Shown here: piece after piece, positions 31,164 to 33,381 of the stretch | Layout: each line of letters opens with the position of its first letter | Numbering within the stretch: the first letter of the stretch is position 1 | Source: Bacillota bacterium | Lineage (GTDB): Bacteria; Bacillota; Clostridia; Oscillospirales; Oscillospiraceae | Direction: 5' to 3' | Assembly (NCBI GenBank): GCA_029268085.1 | Contig: JAJUHD010000003.1 | Location: forward strand, 1 to 33,381 | Length of the DNA stretch: 33,381 bases | Position numbers and translations under genes: made by a program | The notes under the pieces: generated by a model | The model's input: the letters and a program-made list of their open reading frames with translations, nothing else | Told to the model about the DNA's origin: nothing | Databases searched by the model: none

Positions 31164-31185
31164 ATTTTGAATAAAGGGATGAACT

Positions 31186-32277
31186 ATGGACACAAGCCTG
31201 ATGCCCCGCAATAATTTTGACTTGCATCAAGATATAAAATCCATACTGGTTTGGGGGGAGCACGCTAAAGAGCCTCCCTTTCTGACTGTTTCAATCCCCG
31301 CATATAAGCGCGGAGGCCTTCTGAAGGAAGCTCTGGAGAGCATACTCCGCCAAAAAGAGAGCCCCTCCTTTGAAATAGTTATATCAGATGATGAACCCTG
31401 CGAAGCCCATGAGGAAACACAAGCTATAAAGATTGTAAAAGAGCTGAATGATCGGCGTATAGTTCTCTATCATAACGAGCGGAACCTTGGCCTGTGCGCA
31501 AACTGGAACCGCAGCGTGTCTTTGGCGAGATCCGAGTACGTTTGCGCGCTTGACGATGACGATTTGCTGGAGGATACATACTTTTCAGAGGCTTACAAAA
31601 TACTTGCCGCCCACCCTGAAATAGATTTGCTCGGAACCAAATGGGCAAAGCTGGACCAGCGGAGCCTATCCCCAAAGAAAAATGGTAAGGATAGATCCTT
31701 GCATTTTTTTGCCGCCTTCGCTCAGAAAGCGGCTGAAAACTCATATGGAAAGCTCACTCCGGTCAATCGCTGGCTGGTTTATCCGCACATTGTCCTCTTG
31801 CTTTCCGGCTCGATAATCCGGAAAGCCTCGGCCTTAGAACTGGGAGGCTTTAATAATGAATGGTTTCCCAGTATGGACTATGCGTTCCTTGCAAATGCGG
31901 CCCGTAATGTCAAGGTCTTTTTATACAATAAGGAATCAGTAATAACAAGGATATTGTCCAATACCAGCGCAAAGCCCGAAAACGTTCGGCGCTGCTGCAT
32001 TTCTGATTTTAAAATACATGAACTTATGAAAAGCTATTATCCGCCATGGCTGAAGCCTTTTATTTCCCTATCAAACAGGGTAATGGTCAGATCCCAGCTT
32101 GACGGTCTCAATTCGTTATGGGAAACTAACGTACCTTATGACGAAATTGCGAGGGAGTTGGGTATCGGAAGCTTCTATTCGTCTTACCTTGCGAAACTGC
32201 TTTTCAAGCTTTTTATGAGAACGTATTCGCTGTACAAACTGCATTATATCAATAAGCATTCCATCGATATCTATTAA
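31186..32277 (+). CDS. Glycosyltransferase family 2
   Basis: The 363-residue protein has a GT2 core: FLTVSIPAYKRGGLLKEALESIL, EIVISDDEP, NERNLGLCANWNRSVSLARSEYVCALDDDDLL with the metal-binding DDDD, and LGGFNNEWFPSMDYAFLANAAR as the likely acceptor and catalytic-base region. The length is typical. AAAGGGA about 6 nt upstream supports ATG 31186. It is co-oriented with its neighbours (22-nt gaps on both sides) and so is probably in the same operon. The sugar donor is unknown. Confidence 0.9.
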   Translation: MDTSLMPRNNFDLHQDIKSILVWGEHAKEPPFLTVSIPAYKRGGLLKEALESILRQKESPSFEIVISDDEPCEAHEETQAIKIVKELNDRRIVLYHNERNLGLCANWNRSVSLARSEYVCALDDDDLLEDTYFSEAYKILAAHPEIDLLGTKWAKLDQRSLSPKKNGKDRSLHFFAAFAQKAAENSYGKLTPVNRWLVYPHIVLLLSGSIIRKASALELGGFNNEWFPSMDYAFLANAARNVKVFLYNKESVITRILSNTSAKPENVRRCCISDFKIHELMKSYYPPWLKPFISLSNRVMVRSQLDGLNSLWETNVPYDEIARELGIGSFYSSYLAKLLFKLFMRTYSLYKLHYINKHSIDIY

Positions 32278-32299
32278 CATTCAAAAGGAGAGCTTATTA

Positions 32300-33381
32300 A
32301 TGAACCAAAAGCCTTCCGTAGCGCAAAACGTAATATGGAATTGGGTTCGCGTTTTGATGGGGATTGTATTTCCGTTAATTTCCTTCCCCTATATTTCCAG
32401 AGTCTTGGGACCCGATGGAATCGGAAAAGTCGGTTACATATATTCGATTGTCGGCTATTTTTCTCTTGTTGCCATATTCGGAGTTCCGAATTACGGCATA
32501 AAGGAAGGCGCAAAAGTTCGCGATGATAAGGAGAAGCTCGGCAGATTTGTTACCGAGATGGTGATAATCAACATCGTTACATCTCTTTTATCAACAGCTG
32601 CGTATTTGTGCCTGCTTGCCTTTCCGGCGTTTCAGAATTATAAAGCGCTGATAATTATTATGGCAGGATATATTCCGCTCAGTTCGCTTGGATTGGCGTG
32701 GATATACCAGGTTTTTGAAGATTACCGCAGGATCGCCATACAATCAATATGCATTCAGGCGGCTTCTCTGGCTCTGCTTTTTCTGCTTGTCCGTGATTCT
32801 GATGATTATATCCAATATGCGTTTGTACACGTTTTCTCAAGCGTCGGGTCGAATATCCTTTATCTGATTTCAGCAAGCAGGCGCGTCAAGCTTTTCGGAT
32901 ATGGACACTACGATATAAAAAAGCACCTTAAGCCTGTACTGATACTGTTCGGAATGAGCGCAGCATCGACACTGTATTTGAATTTCGATTTGACTATGCT
33001 GGGAAATATGGTGGGAGACACTTCTGTCGGACTGTATTCCGCAGCGAACAAGGTAACGATTATTGTATCTGCGCTGCTCAATTCTATTTGCGGAGTGATT
33101 CTTGCCAGAATGTCCCGCTATGCCGGTTTGGATCAAAAAGAAAAATTCCGCGATCTTCTGAGAAAGACAATAATATGTATGCTTATGCTGTCGATTCCGG
33201 CAGCTTTAGGCTTAATACTGCTGAGCAGACCAATCATCGTGCTTTTATGCGGAAAGCAATTTTTGGAAGCTGTCCCGGCAATGTGTATATTAAGCGTTAA
33301 CCTTATCATTTCACCGATAAACGGGCTTCTAGCCTATCAGGTGCTCCTTCCGTATAACAGGGAAAGGTATTCCGCAATTGC
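32300..33381 (+). CDS. Wzx-like polysaccharide flippase (3' end beyond the window)
   Basis: The frame is open from ATG 32300 to the window end (about 360 codons) with AAAAGGAG 9 nt upstream. The N-terminus VAQNVIWNWVRVLMGIVFPLISFPYISRVLGPDGIGKVGY is characteristic of the oligosaccharide flippase (Wzx/RfbX, MOP superfamily) family, followed by many hydrophobic helices and the central LNFDLTMLGNMVGDTSVGLYSAANK segment typical of these proteins. It would flip undecaprenyl-linked repeat units across the membrane, upstream of the Wzy-like polymerase. About 110-120 residues are probably missing. Confidence 0.92.
   Translation, partial: MNQKPSVAQNVIWNWVRVLMGIVFPLISFPYISRVLGPDGIGKVGYIYSIVGYFSLVAIFGVPNYGIKEGAKVRDDKEKLGRFVTEMVIINIVTSLLSTAAYLCLLAFPAFQNYKALIIIMAGYIPLSSLGLAWIYQVFEDYRRIAIQSICIQAASLALLFLLVRDSDDYIQYAFVHVFSSVGSNILYLISASRRVKLFGYGHYDIKKHLKPVLILFGMSAASTLYLNFDLTMLGNMVGDTSVGLYSAANKVTIIVSALLNSICGVILARMSRYAGLDQKEKFRDLLRKTIICMLMLSIPAALGLILLSRPIIVLLCGKQFLEAVPAMCILSVNLIISPINGLLAYQVLLPYNRERYSAI

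Noticed and set aside
18721..33381. Search for a direct repeat of the tRNA-Ser 3' end as an integration site
   Set aside because: I found no second copy of the tRNA tail and no integrase or transposase gene in the window.
1..33381. CRISPR array, insertion sequences and riboswitches
   Set aside because: No regularly spaced repeats, no transposase-like proteins with terminal inverted repeats, and no leader matching a known riboswitch were seen, including in front of ribF, where no FMN-type leader is evident.

Overview
The window looks like a chromosomal segment of a low-to-mid GC anaerobic Firmicute (class Clostridia, most plausibly near Oscillospiraceae/Ruminococcaceae). This placement is inferred from gene content: NfnAB-type electron-bifurcating transhydrogenase, a pyrophosphate-type phosphofructokinase, a type III pantothenate kinase relative, the rimP-nusA-ylxR-ylxQ-infB-rbfA order, and strong AGGAGG-type ribosome binding sites. 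No search was run, so the taxonomy is approximate.

Layout. (1) 1-2.5 kb: the tail of an unidentified gene, then nfnA-nfnB. (2) 2.5-3.3 kb: a divergent coaX-like gene on the minus strand. (3) 3.4-11.5 kb: a long translation/RNA operon rimP-nusA-ylxR-ylxQ-infB-rbfA-nrnA-truB-ribF. It has tandem promoters and a leader terminator that fits NusA-dependent attenuation. Many of its genes overlap by 4-14 bp. (4) 11.5-13.9 kb: a glycolytic pair, PPi-phosphofructokinase (minus) and class II fructose-bisphosphate aldolase (plus), divergently transcribed from a shared intergenic region. (5) 13.9-15.8 kb: a P1B-like P-type ATPase whose catalytic motifs are all altered, including Asn in place of the phosphorylated Asp. 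(6) 15.9-18.3 kb, minus strand: a lipid kinase followed by a membrane CmpB-like/HD-GYP fusion. (7) 18.56-18.78 kb: tRNA-Ser(GGA) with a consensus promoter and a terminator. (8) 18.8-19.3 kb, minus: a small four-helix membrane protein with a Cys-rich loop. (9) 19.4 kb to the window end: a surface polysaccharide cluster, all plus strand, more AT-rich than the housekeeping half, and cut by the window edge inside the flippase gene.

The polysaccharide cluster contains an initiating sugar-phosphate transferase fused to a GT4 glycosyltransferase, a GT-B-like transferase, an asparagine-synthetase-like amidotransferase without the N-terminal Cys, a GT4 enzyme, an O-antigen ligase/polymerase-like membrane protein, a GT2-pyruvyltransferase fusion, a radical SAM/SPASM-like domain fused to a GT-D (DUF1792-type) glycosyltransferase, another GT2 enzyme and a Wzx-like flippase. 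Together they suggest Wzx/Wzy-type assembly of a repeat unit carrying unusual decorations: ketal pyruvate, a possible amide and a possible radical-SAM modification.

The most notable items are the apparent pseudo-P-type ATPase, the radical SAM-GT-D fusion and its cluster, and the attenuator in front of rimP-nusA. Functions rest on motif recognition by eye; sugar identities and the biochemical activity of the unusual proteins are inference.
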